This document shows positions 26,522 through 36,015 of a stretch of 64,000 nucleotides of DNA, piece after piece. Position 1 is the stretch's first letter; every line of letters starts with the position of its first letter. Location: NCBI RefSeq assembly GCF_022259695.1, contig NZ_CP092099.1, positions 3,370,001-3,434,000 on the forward strand, in the 5' to 3' direction. The translations under genes and the position numbers were made by a program. A model generated the notes under the pieces. It was given only the letters and a program-made list of their open reading frames with translations, was not told the origin of the DNA and did no database searches. The DNA is from Flaviramulus sp. BrNp1-15. GTDB taxonomy: Bacteria; Bacteroidota; Bacteroidia; Flavobacteriales; Flavobacteriaceae.

Positions 26522-29011
26522 TTATTTTTTCTTAGTAGCTGTTTTTCTTTTAGTAGCTTTCTTTTTTGGCGCGTTTGCTTCAATAATTGCTTTTGCTTCT
26601 TCCAATGTCATCTCTGAAACATCAACCGTTTTAGCAAGTTCAACTTTTATTTTGCCTTTAATAACATTATGTCTGCCCCAGCGTGCTTTTTCTACACGAA
26701 TACCTTCATCTTCCCAAGAATGAATTAACTTATCTTTCTCTTTTTGAATTTTTGTTTCAATTAATTCAACAATATCTTCTTCAGATAAATTATCCCAATC
26801 ATATTTCTTGTTAACGTTGATGAACATATTGTTCCATTTTATAAATGGTCCAAAACGTCCTTTACCTTTTTGCACAGGTAAATCCTGATACATATATATA
26901 GGAGCATCAGCTTTTTGTTTTTCTTTAATTAAAACAATAGCATCGTCTAACTCTACACTTAAGGGATCTACTCCTTTTGGAAGTGACACAAATGATTTAC
27001 CAAACTTTACATAAGGACCGAAACGCCCATTATTAACCTCAACATCTTCACCTTCGTAAGTACCAAGATTTTTTGGAAGCTGAAATAAATCCATTGCTTC
27101 CTCGTAAGTAATGGTATTTAATTGTTGGTCTGGACTTAAACTTGCAAATTGAGGTTTTTCTTCGTCATCAACCGTACCTATTTGCACCATTGGCCCAAAC
27201 TTACCCAATCGTACACTTACTTGTTTTCCTGTTTTAGGGTCTTTACCTAAAATACGTTCACCGGATTCTCTATCGGCATTCTCTTTAACATCTTCAACTA
27301 CTGGATGAAAACTTTTATAAAATGATTTCATCATTTTTTGCCAATCTTCTTTTCCTTCAGCAATATCATCAAAATCCTCTTCAACTTTTGCAGTAAAATT
27401 ATAATCTAAAATAGCATCAAAGTGATTTACTAAAAAGTCGGTAACAATCATTCCAATATCTGTTGGCACCAATTTCCCTTTATCTGAACCTACTTTTTCA
27501 CTTAATAATTTATCTTTTACAACACCACTTTGTAAAGTAAGTTGAGAATAGTTACGCTCTTCTCCTTCAACTGTTCCTTTTTCAACATAATTTCTATTCT
27601 GTATAGTAGAAATGGTTGGAGCATAAGTAGATGGACGACCAATACCCAATTCTTCTAATTTTTTAACCAACGAAGCCTCAGTATATCTTGCTGGTGGTCG
27701 CGTATAACGTTCTGTTGCTGTTATATAATTATTTAACAAGGTTTCATTTACCTTCATAGCAGGCAACATTCCATCCTGTTCAACATCTTCGTCATCAGTA
27801 CCTTCTAAATATACTTTTAAAAATCCATCAAAAGTAATTACCTCACCATTAGCAGTAAAGGTTTCGTTATGTGTTGATGCACTAATTTTAACATTGGTAC
27901 GCTCCAATTCTGCTTCACTCATTTGTGATGCAATAGAACGTTTCCAGATTAAATCGTATAAACGTGCTTGATCTCTATCTATATCTACAGATTGTAATGA
28001 AAAATCTGTTGGACGAATAGCCTCATGCGCTTCTTGAGCGCCTTTAGATTTACCTGTATAATTTCTTGGTTTACTGTATTTAGAACCAAATGCGTTTTCT
28101 ATTTCTTTTTGTGCGCCTTTTCTAGCTTCATCAGATAAATTCACACTATCTGTTCTCATATAAGTAATTAAACCTGCTTCATAAAGGCGCTGCGCCATAG
28201 TCATAGTTTTGCTTACCGAAAAATATAATTTACGAGATGCTTCCTGTTGTAATGTTGACGTTGTAAAAGGAGCTGCCGGAGATTTTTTTGCTGGTTTCTT
28301 TTGTAAATCTGAAACTTTAAAATCTGTATTGGCATTTTCCTCTAGGAACTTTTGAGCTTCTTTTTTAGTTGAAAAATTCTTTGGAAGTTTCGCTTTAAAG
28401 GTTTGACCATCTTCATTTGAAAACTCAGCATCAATTCTATAAGACGCTACTGGATTAAAGTCTTGAATTTCTCTTTCTTTTTCAACAATTAATCGCACTG
28501 AAACAGATTGTACACGACCAGCTGAAAGACCGCCTTTTACTTTTCTCCAAAGTACTGGCGACAGCTCATAACCTACAATTCTATCTAAAACACGACGTGC
28601 TTGTTGTGCATCAACTAAATCGTAGTCTATACCACGTGGGTTTTCAATAGCTTTTTGTATGGCAGACTTAGTAATTTCGTGAAAAACAATACGTTTTGTT
28701 TTGTCTTTATCCAACTTTAAAGTTTCTGCTAAATGCCACGCAATAGCCTCTCCCTCTCGATCCTCATCACTTGCTAGCCAAACCATTTCTGCTTTTTTAG
28801 CTAGCTCTTTCAATTTTTTCACAACTGCTTTTTTATCTTTAGAAACTTCGTATTTTGGTTTAAAATCACCGTCAACATCAACACCTAATTCCTTAGAAGG
28901 CAAATCGGCAATATGCCCAAAACTAGATTCTACTTTAAAATCTTTTCCAAGAAATTTTTCTATTGTTTTTGCCTTAGCCGGTGACTCTACTATTACTAAA
29001 TTCTTCGCCAT
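26522..29011 (-). CDS. topA: DNA topoisomerase I (type IA)
   Basis: 829 residues starting MAKNLVIVESPAKAKTIEKF. The Toprim domain (Glu in VESPAKA and acidic triad in SDEDREGEAIAWHL) is followed by the cleavage-religation core, with the active-site Tyr in YMRTDSVNLS and GIGRPSTYAPT. The C-terminal half contains several GRFGPYVKFGK/GRFGPFIKWN topoisomerase repeats without four-Cys zinc fingers, and a very basic Lys/Ala tail ends it, usual for Bacteroidota TopA. It relaxes negative supercoils. Confidence 0.97.
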   Translation of the reverse strand: MAKNLVIVESPAKAKTIEKFLGKDFKVESSFGHIADLPSKELGVDVDGDFKPKYEVSKDKKAVVKKLKELAKKAEMVWLASDEDREGEAIAWHLAETLKLDKDKTKRIVFHEITKSAIQKAIENPRGIDYDLVDAQQARRVLDRIVGYELSPVLWRKVKGGLSAGRVQSVSVRLIVEKEREIQDFNPVASYRIDAEFSNEDGQTFKAKLPKNFSTKKEAQKFLEENANTDFKVSDLQKKPAKKSPAAPFTTSTLQQEASRKLYFSVSKTMTMAQRLYEAGLITYMRTDSVNLSDEARKGAQKEIENAFGSKYSKPRNYTGKSKGAQEAHEAIRPTDFSLQSVDIDRDQARLYDLIWKRSIASQMSEAELERTNVKISASTHNETFTANGEVITFDGFLKVYLEGTDDEDVEQDGMLPAMKVNETLLNNYITATERYTRPPARYTEASLVKKLEELGIGRPSTYAPTISTIQNRNYVEKGTVEGEERNYSQLTLQSGVVKDKLLSEKVGSDKGKLVPTDIGMIVTDFLVNHFDAILDYNFTAKVEEDFDDIAEGKEDWQKMMKSFYKSFHPVVEDVKENADRESGERILGKDPKTGKQVSVRLGKFGPMVQIGTVDDEEKPQFASLSPDQQLNTITYEEAMDLFQLPKNLGTYEGEDVEVNNGRFGPYVKFGKSFVSLPKGVDPLSVELDDAIVLIKEKQKADAPIYMYQDLPVQKGKGRFGPFIKWNNMFINVNKKYDWDNLSEEDIVELIETKIQKEKDKLIHSWEDEGIRVEKARWGRHNVIKGKIKVELAKTVDVSEMTLEEAKAIIEANAPKKKATKRKTATKKK

Positions 29012-29096
29012 ACTTCAATTTTTGAAGGTACAAATGTATATCAAAAAACATTTAACTTCCTAATTTTATAAGCTATCTCTATATTTTTAAAATATT

Positions 29097-29134
29097 AAAA
29101 GCCTGCATTTAATACTTTAAATACAGGCTTTTTT
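29097..29134. terminator. Bidirectional terminator between topA and the membrane-protein pair
   Basis: Inverted repeat AAAAGCCTG-ATTTAA / TTAAAT-CAGGCTTTTTT with a short loop. On the minus strand it ends the tandem membrane-protein transcript. Confidence 0.65.
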
Positions 29135-29150
29135 ACATAATAATTTATTT

Positions 29151-29918
29151 TTATTCTATTGATGTTCCTATTTCATCAATAACATGTTGTTCATTAAAAC
29201 CCACGGAATCCTTGTAAATATAATATAATGGTATATAAGCAAAAGAAGCCGTTACAAATACTCCTATAAAGCACATTATCATACCAACTATTTGAGACAA
29301 AAGTCCAGCTATAAAAATTAAACCAAAGGTTATCAACCATTTTTTATTTCCCAATTTGAATCCAACTTTTACAATATCTTGAGGTTCCATATCTGGATTA
29401 AAGGCGTATATAACATTAATTAAAGCTATTGGCACCATAGCATAAATTATTGGAAAAAAACAAAGCAATGTAGCAATAAGGCTAATTAAAAATGTTATTG
29501 CTGCAAGTTTTATTGTTTTCCCTAAATATGGTTTTTTAAAAAAATAAAAATAATCGTCTGTACCTGATTCATTCAAATCTTTAATTTTACATATTCTAAA
29601 AAAAGCAGCTTTTAAACCAAAACTAATTATCATTGCAAAAAACGCAAATACAATCATAAATAGATAAAATGGAATAAGAATAGCCATATTTGGTTCACTA
29701 CCTTGCTGTAAAGACTCTGGATCTAAAACACCCATTGCTATTAAAGGCAAATACATGATTATATAAAAAGGAATCATAAAGGCTATCGTTAATAACAATA
29801 TCACTAATCCTTGAACCCATACTTTCTTAAAAAGCTCTATAGACTTATTAAAGATATCTCCAAAATCTAACGCTTTAGCCCTATCTATTTTTTCTAATAA
29901 ATGGTTAACTGTATTCAT
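29151..29918 (-). CDS. Integral membrane protein of unknown function (paralogue B)
   Basis: 255 residues, not recognised by function. A soluble amphipathic start (LLEKIDRAKALDFGDIF) precedes FKKVWVQG and about six hydrophobic segments, with a conserved loop VGFKLGNKKW and a cysteine in the helix MCFIGVF. It is a clear paralogue of the gene directly upstream, sharing the N-terminal amphipathic stretch, YFYFFKK and the GNKKW loop. The 15-bp spacing means co-transcription. Proteins of this type in flavobacteria are often mislabelled beta-carotene monooxygenase; I see no support for such an activity. Confidence 0.75.
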   Translation of the reverse strand: MNTVNHLLEKIDRAKALDFGDIFNKSIELFKKVWVQGLVILLLTIAFMIPFYIIMYLPLIAMGVLDPESLQQGSEPNMAILIPFYLFMIVFAFFAMIISFGLKAAFFRICKIKDLNESGTDDYFYFFKKPYLGKTIKLAAITFLISLIATLLCFFPIIYAMVPIALINVIYAFNPDMEPQDIVKVGFKLGNKKWLITFGLIFIAGLLSQIVGMIMCFIGVFVTASFAYIPLYYIYKDSVGFNEQHVIDEIGTSIE

Positions 29919-29933
29919 GTAAATATATTTAAG

Positions 29934-30704
29934 TTAATAATCAGATTCGTCTCTAACGCCTATTTGTTCTATTTCACTCGTATCATCAAAACCTACTACT
30001 TCGTTATAAATAAAAAATACTGGTAAATAAACTATTGAAATAGTAAACAGCAAACCCACAAAACATGCTATTACACCTAGCATCCCTAAAATGCCAGCAA
30101 CAAACATGGTCCCAAAACTAATTAACCACTTTTTATTACCTAATTTAAAGCTAGCTTTAACAATTTCACCTTCAGTTAAATGCGGATTGTTTGCAAAAAT
30201 AATGGTGAAGTATGCTAATGGTACAAACACATAAATGTATGGTATAAAAAACATAAGTTGAGCAACTGTCGCAATTGCTGTATGGATAATACCTAACATT
30301 AATAATTTTGAGAAATATTCTTTTTTTAAAAAATAAAAATATTCATCGGTTACATTTTCACCCAAAATAACTTGTTTACATATTCTATAAAACCCAGCAA
30401 CCATAGTCATAGTTATAGTACTTACTAGAATAGTTTGAGGAATATTATAAATTACATTTGAAGAATAGAATTCTGAATAAGACTCCAAATCAAACCCATT
30501 AAGAAACGGGTTACTATTAGGGGTTAACCCAATTAGGGTGAATAAAAGATTAATACCTATTGCAAATACCATTAAAATTAAAATCATTACAAAACCTTTA
30601 AGCCAAACTTTTTTAAATAGTTCTGTAACACTATCAAATATTGAACTGAAGTCTAAATCTTTGGCATTTTCAATTTTTTGTAATAATCTATCAAATGAAC
30701 TCAT
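29934..30704 (-). CDS. Integral membrane protein of unknown function (paralogue A)
   Basis: 256 residues with the same plan as its downstream paralogue: LLQKIENAKDLDFSSIF, then FKKVWLKG, then about six hydrophobic segments, with YFYFLKKEYF in the middle and ASFKLGNKKW before the last helices. It has no signal peptide and no known enzymatic motif. The tandem arrangement and 15-bp gap suggest a heteromeric membrane complex or a recent duplication with diverging roles. Confidence 0.75.
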   Translation of the reverse strand: MSSFDRLLQKIENAKDLDFSSIFDSVTELFKKVWLKGFVMILILMVFAIGINLLFTLIGLTPNSNPFLNGFDLESYSEFYSSNVIYNIPQTILVSTITMTMVAGFYRICKQVILGENVTDEYFYFLKKEYFSKLLMLGIIHTAIATVAQLMFFIPYIYVFVPLAYFTIIFANNPHLTEGEIVKASFKLGNKKWLISFGTMFVAGILGMLGVIACFVGLLFTISIVYLPVFFIYNEVVGFDDTSEIEQIGVRDESDY

Positions 30705-30763
30705 TAGGTATTGGTTAGTAGTTTTAAAGTATAAATGTAATCGTTTTTTAAAACCTTACAAAC

Positions 30764-30789
30764 AAAAAATCCCGCAATTACGCAGGATT
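30764..30789 (-). terminator. Terminator after the LVIVD lipoprotein gene
   Basis: On the minus strand AATCCTGC/GCGGGATT (one T-G wobble) with a six-base loop is followed by TTTTTTG. Confidence 0.7.
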
Positions 30790-30811
30790 CTTTATTTTAA
30801 AATATAAGATC

Positions 30812-32050
30812 TTAGTTTAACGAGTAACTACTTATTAGCTCAACACCGTCATCTAAATATTTATATTGATATAATGTATTATCACCAATCATTAACAGAC
30901 TATTTTCTAAGGGAATCACATCTTTAGATTGAATATTTTCAAATGTTTTTACCATAGTTATATTTAACGGATTTGTTTTATCAAACAACTTTAAACCAGA
31001 TGTACCATCGCAAACAAATAACATATTTTCTTTAATACCTAATCCGTAGGGATTTTCTAATTGGTGTCTTGCAGCCAATGTTGGGTAAGATTTATCACTA
31101 ATATCTATAACCTCTAAGATACTTTCTAACTGTCCGCATTCATTTCCACCGCGTAAAGTTAGGTATGCATAATCTCCATCTACAACAACAGGATCACAGC
31201 CTTCCCAATGCGTAAATTCTGAAACATATTCTGGTGAAGAAGGATTATCTAAATTATAAATATACATACCATTTGTGCTTCCTAAATACAAATAACCTTC
31301 TGCTTGAAACATAGTTTCTATGCTCCAACCTGCGTATTGAGTGCCAGAAAGTGTTGGTTCAGCTAAATTTTGAATATTAAAAATAGCCATTTGATTGTAA
31401 CCAACAGCATATAAATAATTATCAACTATTTGAAAACGCGCTAAGGAACCTCCAGTACCTGTAACAGATTCAGCTGAATTTGCTAAAGCTCCATCAAAAA
31501 CGACATCAATCATCCTATCATCACTTTGTTTTTTACGTCTTTCGGTAGTTATGGTCCAACCAACAATAATATCATTTTCATAATTATAATTACCATAATC
31601 AATGGCTTGTGCCTCAATAGGAATATTATAATCATAAACTTCAAACACATCTTCTAACCGCTCAACAATTGACACATTATTAATATCCGAAAGATCAAAA
31701 ACCACTAAATCTGTTGCGCTATCAGCGTATAAAAAATCATCTTTAACAGAAATATCTTCGTTACCAGGAATATTAATATACTTGATAGCTTGCGGTGATT
31801 CTGGATTTGAATTATCAATAATATGCACACCTTTGTTTACATCGTTTACAAAAATGTAATCTTTATAGGCATAAATTTTTCCAGCCTCTTCAATATTTTG
31901 AGGAACAGCAACTTCAACCGAACTTCTAAAAGCAGATTTACTCATTAATTGAGGCGTAGCAACTTGAACAAACTCGTAATCTTCATCATTGGGGTCGCAA
32001 GAGATCACAAAGATTAGGGCTATGGGCAAAAAAAGATATTTTAATTTCAT
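30812..32050 (-). CDS. LVIVD-repeat lipoprotein (beta-propeller)
   Basis: 412 residues with a lipoprotein signal (LFLPIALIFVISCDPNDED, Cys near residue 18). The body consists of repeats of the LVIVD type, with phrases such as GVHIIDNSNPESPQ, LVVFDLSDINNV, MAIFNIQNLAEP, MYIYNLDNPSSP and LEVIDISDKSYP, each pairing a displayed value with a named state. These form a beta-propeller exposed on the cell envelope in many Bacteroidota; no ligand is known. It lies downstream of a small lipoprotein gene (31-bp gap) and probably shares its transcript. Confidence 0.85.
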   Translation of the reverse strand: MKLKYLFLPIALIFVISCDPNDEDYEFVQVATPQLMSKSAFRSSVEVAVPQNIEEAGKIYAYKDYIFVNDVNKGVHIIDNSNPESPQAIKYINIPGNEDISVKDDFLYADSATDLVVFDLSDINNVSIVERLEDVFEVYDYNIPIEAQAIDYGNYNYENDIIVGWTITTERRKKQSDDRMIDVVFDGALANSAESVTGTGGSLARFQIVDNYLYAVGYNQMAIFNIQNLAEPTLSGTQYAGWSIETMFQAEGYLYLGSTNGMYIYNLDNPSSPEYVSEFTHWEGCDPVVVDGDYAYLTLRGGNECGQLESILEVIDISDKSYPTLAARHQLENPYGLGIKENMLFVCDGTSGLKLFDKTNPLNITMVKTFENIQSKDVIPLENSLLMIGDNTLYQYKYLDDGVELISSYSLN

Positions 32051-32081
32051 GACGTTGGTTTTTTATAAAAAATCAGTTTAC

Positions 32082-32525
32082 TTAATAAGTATATGTTAAC
32101 GAAGACTCTAAACCTTCAATATGTAATATAATTTCATTACTTCCTTCTATTTGTAAAGAAGAAATATTAAAAGAAATCGCTCTTTCAAAATAAGCTAAAC
32201 AAGCTTCTTCATTTATTAATTGAAATTCTAAATAACGTTGCTCTGGAGATGATTCAGCAATAGCACCTGAATCTACTAAATTAAATTCCCATGAATTACC
32301 ATCACAACCAGAAGCTCCTATTTTAATTATCAAACAGTTTTCTGATATATCAGCATCAATTATTGTAAAATTAGCTGAAACCATATCATTATAAAAACTT
32401 TCACTTATTACTGTTGTTTGATCACATATTTCTATAGAATCATCAATATCATCCTCACATTGCATATTCATAAAACACAATACAACTGGTATAACAAATA
32501 AAACTTTCTTGATTGAATGTATCAT
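32082..32525 (-). CDS. Small putative lipoprotein of unknown function
   Basis: 147 residues, not recognised. The N-terminal hydrophobic stretch (VLFVIPVVLCFMNMQCEDD) ends in Cys followed by an acidic cluster, consistent with a lipoprotein exported to the outer membrane. Two further cysteines (ICDQ, SGCDG) could form a disulfide. The remainder is acidic and beta-rich. It starts the two-gene unit with the LVIVD lipoprotein and is divergent from miaB. Confidence 0.7.
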   Translation of the reverse strand: MIHSIKKVLFVIPVVLCFMNMQCEDDIDDSIEICDQTTVISESFYNDMVSANFTIIDADISENCLIIKIGASGCDGNSWEFNLVDSGAIAESSPEQRYLEFQLINEEACLAYFERAISFNISSLQIEGSNEIILHIEGLESSLTYTY

Positions 32526-32599
32526 TTTAAAACTCGTTTTTTTAAAGATGCATAAAACCCTTTTTGGTTGCGTACAATACTAAAAAAATAAACTGCCAC

Positions 32600-32632
32600 T
32601 TTGTCACAAAACACAAATAAATTGTATCTTTG
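32600..32632 (+). promoter_or_regulatory. Promoter of the miaB operon
   Basis: TTTG at 32600-32603 and TATCTTTG at 32625-32632 are separated by 21 bases, matching the Bacteroidota pattern TTTG-N19-21-TAnnTTTG. The transcript would start roughly 28 bases before the miaB ATG. Confidence 0.7.
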
Positions 32633-32667
32633 CATGCTTATTGAAATGTATGAGTGTCTAGCAAACT

Positions 32668-34116
32668 ATGGAAAAAGAAATTGACGAAAATAAACAAGGA
32701 GAATCTTTAGTTTTAGAACAAAAAGAAGAAAACAAACGTAAACTTTTTATTGAAAGTTATGGTTGCGCTATGAATTTTAGTGATAGTGAAATTGTTGCTT
32801 CTATAATGTCTGAGCAAGGTTTTAACACTACTCAAAACCTTGAAGAAGCCGATTTGGTTTTAGTAAACACCTGCTCTATTCGTGATAAAGCAGAACAAAC
32901 CGTTCGTAAACGTTTAGAAAAATATAATGCCGTAAAACGAGATACCAACCCAAAAATGAAAGTTGGCGTTTTAGGTTGTATGGCAGAACGCTTAAAAACT
33001 AAATTTCTTGAAGAAGAAAAAATTGTTGATTTAGTTGTAGGTCCTGATGCCTACAAAGATTTACCAAATCTTTTAGCTGAAGTTGATGAAGGTAGAGACG
33101 CTATTAACGTTATTCTTTCTAAAGAAGAAACTTATGGTGATGTTTCTCCTATACGTTTAAACACCAATGGCGTAACCGCTTTTGTATCTATAACTCGTGG
33201 TTGCGACAACATGTGTACATTTTGCGTAGTGCCTTTTACAAGAGGACGCGAGCGCAGTAGAGATCCACAAAGTATTATTGAAGAAATAAACGATTTATGG
33301 AATAAAGGCTACAAAGAAATTACACTTTTAGGGCAAAATGTAGATAGCTACCTTTGGTATGGTGGCGGACTCAAAAAAGATTTTGATAAAGCCAGTGATT
33401 TACAAAAAGCAACATCGGTTAATTTTTCTAAATTACTAGACCTTTGCGCTATAGCACAACCTAAAATGCGAATTCGTTTTTCAACATCAAATCCCCAAGA
33501 TTTAACTTTAGATGTGGTTGAAACTATGGCTAAACACCAAAATATTTGTAATCATATTCATTTACCTGTACAAAGTGGAAGTAATCGTATTTTAAAGGAA
33601 ATGAATCGTTTGCACACGCGTGAAGAGTACATGCAATTGATCGACAACATTCGTCAAATTATTCCAAACTGTGCCATTAGTCAAGATATGATTGTTGGTT
33701 TTCCAACTGAAACTGAAGACGATTTTCAAGATACCGTTTCATTGATGGAATATGTAAAATACAACTTTGGATATATGTTCACGTACTCCGAGCGCCCAGG
33801 AACCATGGCAGCTAGAAATATGGAGGATGATGTTCCTGAAGAAACAAAAAAACGTCGATTACAAGATATCGTTGACTTACAAAGAATACATAGTGAAGTA
33901 AGGACCAAAGAGTGGCTTAATACTACTGTAGAGGTTTTGATTGAAAAAGAATCAAAAAAATCTAACACACAATGGTCTGGTCGCACGCCACAAAATATAG
34001 TTTGTGTTTTTCCAAAAGGAGATTATAAAGTAGGAGATTTTGTAAATGTAACTGTTACTAATTGCACAAGCGCAACACTAATTGGAGAAGCAATTGGTTT
34101 AAGTGAAAATAATTAA
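32668..34116 (+). CDS. miaB: tRNA-2-methylthio-N6-dimethylallyladenosine synthase MiaB
   Basis: 482 residues. The N-terminal MTTase domain has the first cluster cysteines in ESYGCAMNFSDSE, NTCSIRDKAE and VLGCMAERL. The radical SAM motif is RGCDNMCTFCVVPFTRGRE, followed by LGQNVDSY and a C-terminal TRAM domain (VLIEKESKKS to the end). The enzyme adds a methylthio group to i6A37 in tRNAs. It heads a plus-strand run with the sigma-54 activator 4 bp downstream. Confidence 0.97.
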   Translation: MEKEIDENKQGESLVLEQKEENKRKLFIESYGCAMNFSDSEIVASIMSEQGFNTTQNLEEADLVLVNTCSIRDKAEQTVRKRLEKYNAVKRDTNPKMKVGVLGCMAERLKTKFLEEEKIVDLVVGPDAYKDLPNLLAEVDEGRDAINVILSKEETYGDVSPIRLNTNGVTAFVSITRGCDNMCTFCVVPFTRGRERSRDPQSIIEEINDLWNKGYKEITLLGQNVDSYLWYGGGLKKDFDKASDLQKATSVNFSKLLDLCAIAQPKMRIRFSTSNPQDLTLDVVETMAKHQNICNHIHLPVQSGSNRILKEMNRLHTREEYMQLIDNIRQIIPNCAISQDMIVGFPTETEDDFQDTVSLMEYVKYNFGYMFTYSERPGTMAARNMEDDVPEETKKRRLQDIVDLQRIHSEVRTKEWLNTTVEVLIEKESKKSNTQWSGRTPQNIVCVFPKGDYKVGDFVNVTVTNCTSATLIGEAIGLSENN

Positions 34117-34120
34117 ATAA

Positions 34121-35395
34121 ATGGAATCAATTCAAGCAATAAAACAACGTTTTGGTATTATTGGTAATTCACCAGCATTAAATCGTGCTATTGAAAAAGC
34201 GATTCAGGTTGCTCCTACCGATATTTCGGTTCTCGTAACTGGAGAAAGCGGTGTTGGTAAAGAAAGTATTCCTAAAATAATACATCAATTATCGCATAGA
34301 AAACATAATAAATATATAGCTGTAAACTGTGGAGCTATTCCAGAAGGCACTATTGACAGTGAACTTTTTGGGCACGAAAAAGGTGCTTTTACAGGCGCTA
34401 CACAAACTCGCGAAGGCTATTTTGAGGTCGCAGATGGCGGAACTATTTTTCTTGATGAAGTTGGTGAATTACCATTAACAACTCAAGTACGTTTATTACG
34501 TGTTTTAGAAAATGGTGAGTTTTTAAAAGTAGGCTCTAGTAAAGTGCAAAAAACTAATGTGCGTATTGTAGCAGCTACAAACGTAAACATGTTTGAAGCT
34601 ATACAAAAAGAAAAGTTTCGTGAAGATTTATTTTACAGATTAAGTACCGTAGATATTCACTTACCACCTTTAAGAGAGCGTCAAGAAGATATTCATTTGT
34701 TATTTAGAAAATTTGCGAGCGATTTTGCTTTAAAATATAAAATGCCAACGGTTAAACTAACCGATAATGCAATACAAATCCTTTTAAAATATAGATGGAG
34801 TGGTAATATTCGTCAGTTACGAAACATAGCAGAACAACTCTCTGTTTTAGAACAAAATCGCACTATTAGTGCTTCAACACTACAAAGTTATTTACCAACA
34901 TCTGGCACTAATTTGCCCGCTGTAATTAAAACTTCAAAATCTGAAAGCGATTTTAGTAGTGAGCGTGAAATTCTATACAAAGTGCTTTTTGATATGAAAA
35001 GCGATCTTAATGATTTAAAAAAGCTTACAATGGAATTAATGAAGCATGGTAATGTTAAAGATGTTGAAAAAAATAACGAGAGCCTGATTCAAAAAATCTA
35101 TGGGAATGATGATGAAGAAGATGCAGTATATGAAGACACTTTAGATAACACTAATGCTGAAGTTATTTCAATTCCAGAACACGCCACTAATAATGATGAA
35201 ACCACGGTTGTTCAAGATAAATATCATTTTGCTGAAGAAGTTGAGGAAGAAGAAACTTTATCATTACAAGACAAAGAGTTAGAATTAATTAAAAAATCGC
35301 TTGAACGTCACAGCGGAAAACGTAAATTAGCAGCTGCCGAATTAGGTATAAGTGAACGTACACTTTATCGAAAAATCAAACAATACGATTTATAA
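34121..35395 (+). CDS. Sigma-54 activator lacking a sensor domain (PspF-like)
   Basis: 424 residues that begin directly with the AAA+ domain: Walker A GESGVGKE at 41-48, GAFTGA at 88-93, Walker [12 protein letters not shown], arginine-finger region [10 protein letters not shown]. There is no receiver, GAF or PAS domain in front. The AAA+ domain is followed by an acidic linker of roughly 100 residues with repeated Glu/Asp, then a Fis-type helix-turn-helix ([20 protein letters not shown]). Activity must therefore be set by level, a partner protein or the linker. It lies in the run miaB-activator-lptE-TPR-secG, and the next unit, groESL, has a -24/-12-like promoter, making groESL a candidate target. 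Confidence 0.93.
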   Translation: MESIQAIKQRFGIIGNSPALNRAIEKAIQVAPTDISVLVTGESGVGKESIPKIIHQLSHRKHNKYIAVNCGAIPEGTIDSELFGHEKGAFTGATQTREGYFEVADGGTIFLDEVGELPLTTQVRLLRVLENGEFLKVGSSKVQKTNVRIVAATNVNMFEAIQKEKFREDLFYRLSTVDIHLPPLRERQEDIHLLFRKFASDFALKYKMPTVKLTDNAIQILLKYRWSGNIRQLRNIAEQLSVLEQNRTISASTLQSYLPTSGTNLPAVIKTSKSESDFSSEREILYKVLFDMKSDLNDLKKLTMELMKHGNVKDVEKNNESLIQKIYGNDDEEDAVYEDTLDNTNAEVISIPEHATNNDETTVVQDKYHFAEEVEEEETLSLQDKELELIKKSLERHSGKRKLAAAELGISERTLYRKIKQYDL

Positions 35396-35402
35396 GTTTA
35401 GT

Positions 35403-35491
35403 TTACAGTATTCAGTAGCAGTCAACAGTAAAACACAACAAAATAAAAACATAATCGTTTATAAAATGTCATGCTGAGCTTGTCGAAGCAT
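35403..35491 (+). repeat. Intergenic repeats inside the operon, before lptE
   Basis: Four CAGT words at 35406, 35413, 35419 and 35426 form a degenerate tandem tract. About 40 bp further (35467-35491) lies an element beginning GTCATGCTGAGCTTGTCGAA, familiar as a dispersed flavobacterial intergenic repeat. No promoter box was evident between them. Confidence 0.6.
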
Positions 35492-35501
35492 TTAAAAAAC
35501 A

Positions 35502-36011
35502 ATGAAAAAATACGTATTATACTTTTCACTTTTAACTTTTAGTTTTTCACTCACCGGATGTGGCATTTATTCGTTTACAGGAGCTTCAATTCCACCAGGA
35601 ACTGAAACCTATCAAGTAAATCGTTTTGAGAATACAGCTTTATTAGTAGAACCTGGTTTAGAACGTGACTTTAAATTAGCCCTTGAAGACTTAATACAAA
35701 ATCAAACTAATTTAAATCTTGTACCATCTAATGGCGATTTAGTCTACGAAGGTGAAATAACAGAATATAGAATTTCGCCAACAACAGCAACATCACAAAA
35801 TACAGCAGCTCAAAACAGATTAACAATAAGTGTGAAACTCAGATTTTTTAATAAAAAAAATGAAGAGGATGATTTAGATCAATCTTTTACATTTTTTTAT
35901 GATTATCCAGGAAGCGCACAACTAGTAGGAGCACAAAAAACAACTGCTCACGAAGAAATTTTTGAACGCATTACACAAGATATTTTTAATGCAACACTAG
36001 CTAAATGGTAA
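35502..36011 (+). CDS. lptE: LPS-assembly lipoprotein LptE-like
   Basis: 169 residues with a lipoprotein signal ending LTGCGIYSF (Cys near residue 20). The mature part has the LptE pattern: tyrosine-rich start, VNRFENTALLVEPGLERDF, beta strands (LVYEGEITEYRISP), RLTISVKLRF, and a final helix (HEEIFERITQDIFNATLAKW). With LptD it would insert lipopolysaccharide into the outer leaflet. It lies 106 bp after the sigma-54 activator and 4 bp before the TPR gene. Confidence 0.88.
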   Translation: MKKYVLYFSLLTFSFSLTGCGIYSFTGASIPPGTETYQVNRFENTALLVEPGLERDFKLALEDLIQNQTNLNLVPSNGDLVYEGEITEYRISPTTATSQNTAAQNRLTISVKLRFFNKKNEEDDLDQSFTFFYDYPGSAQLVGAQKTTAHEEIFERITQDIFNATLAKW

Positions 36012-36015
36012 GTCA

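Noticed and set aside
29151-30704. Beta-carotene monooxygenase label often given to this membrane protein type
   Set aside because: There are no iron-ligand histidines or carotenoid oxygenase motifs in either protein.
31330-31350. TGGCAC-N-GC sigma-54-like match on the minus strand
   Set aside because: It lies inside the LVIVD lipoprotein coding sequence, far from any gene start, and has a poor -12 half.
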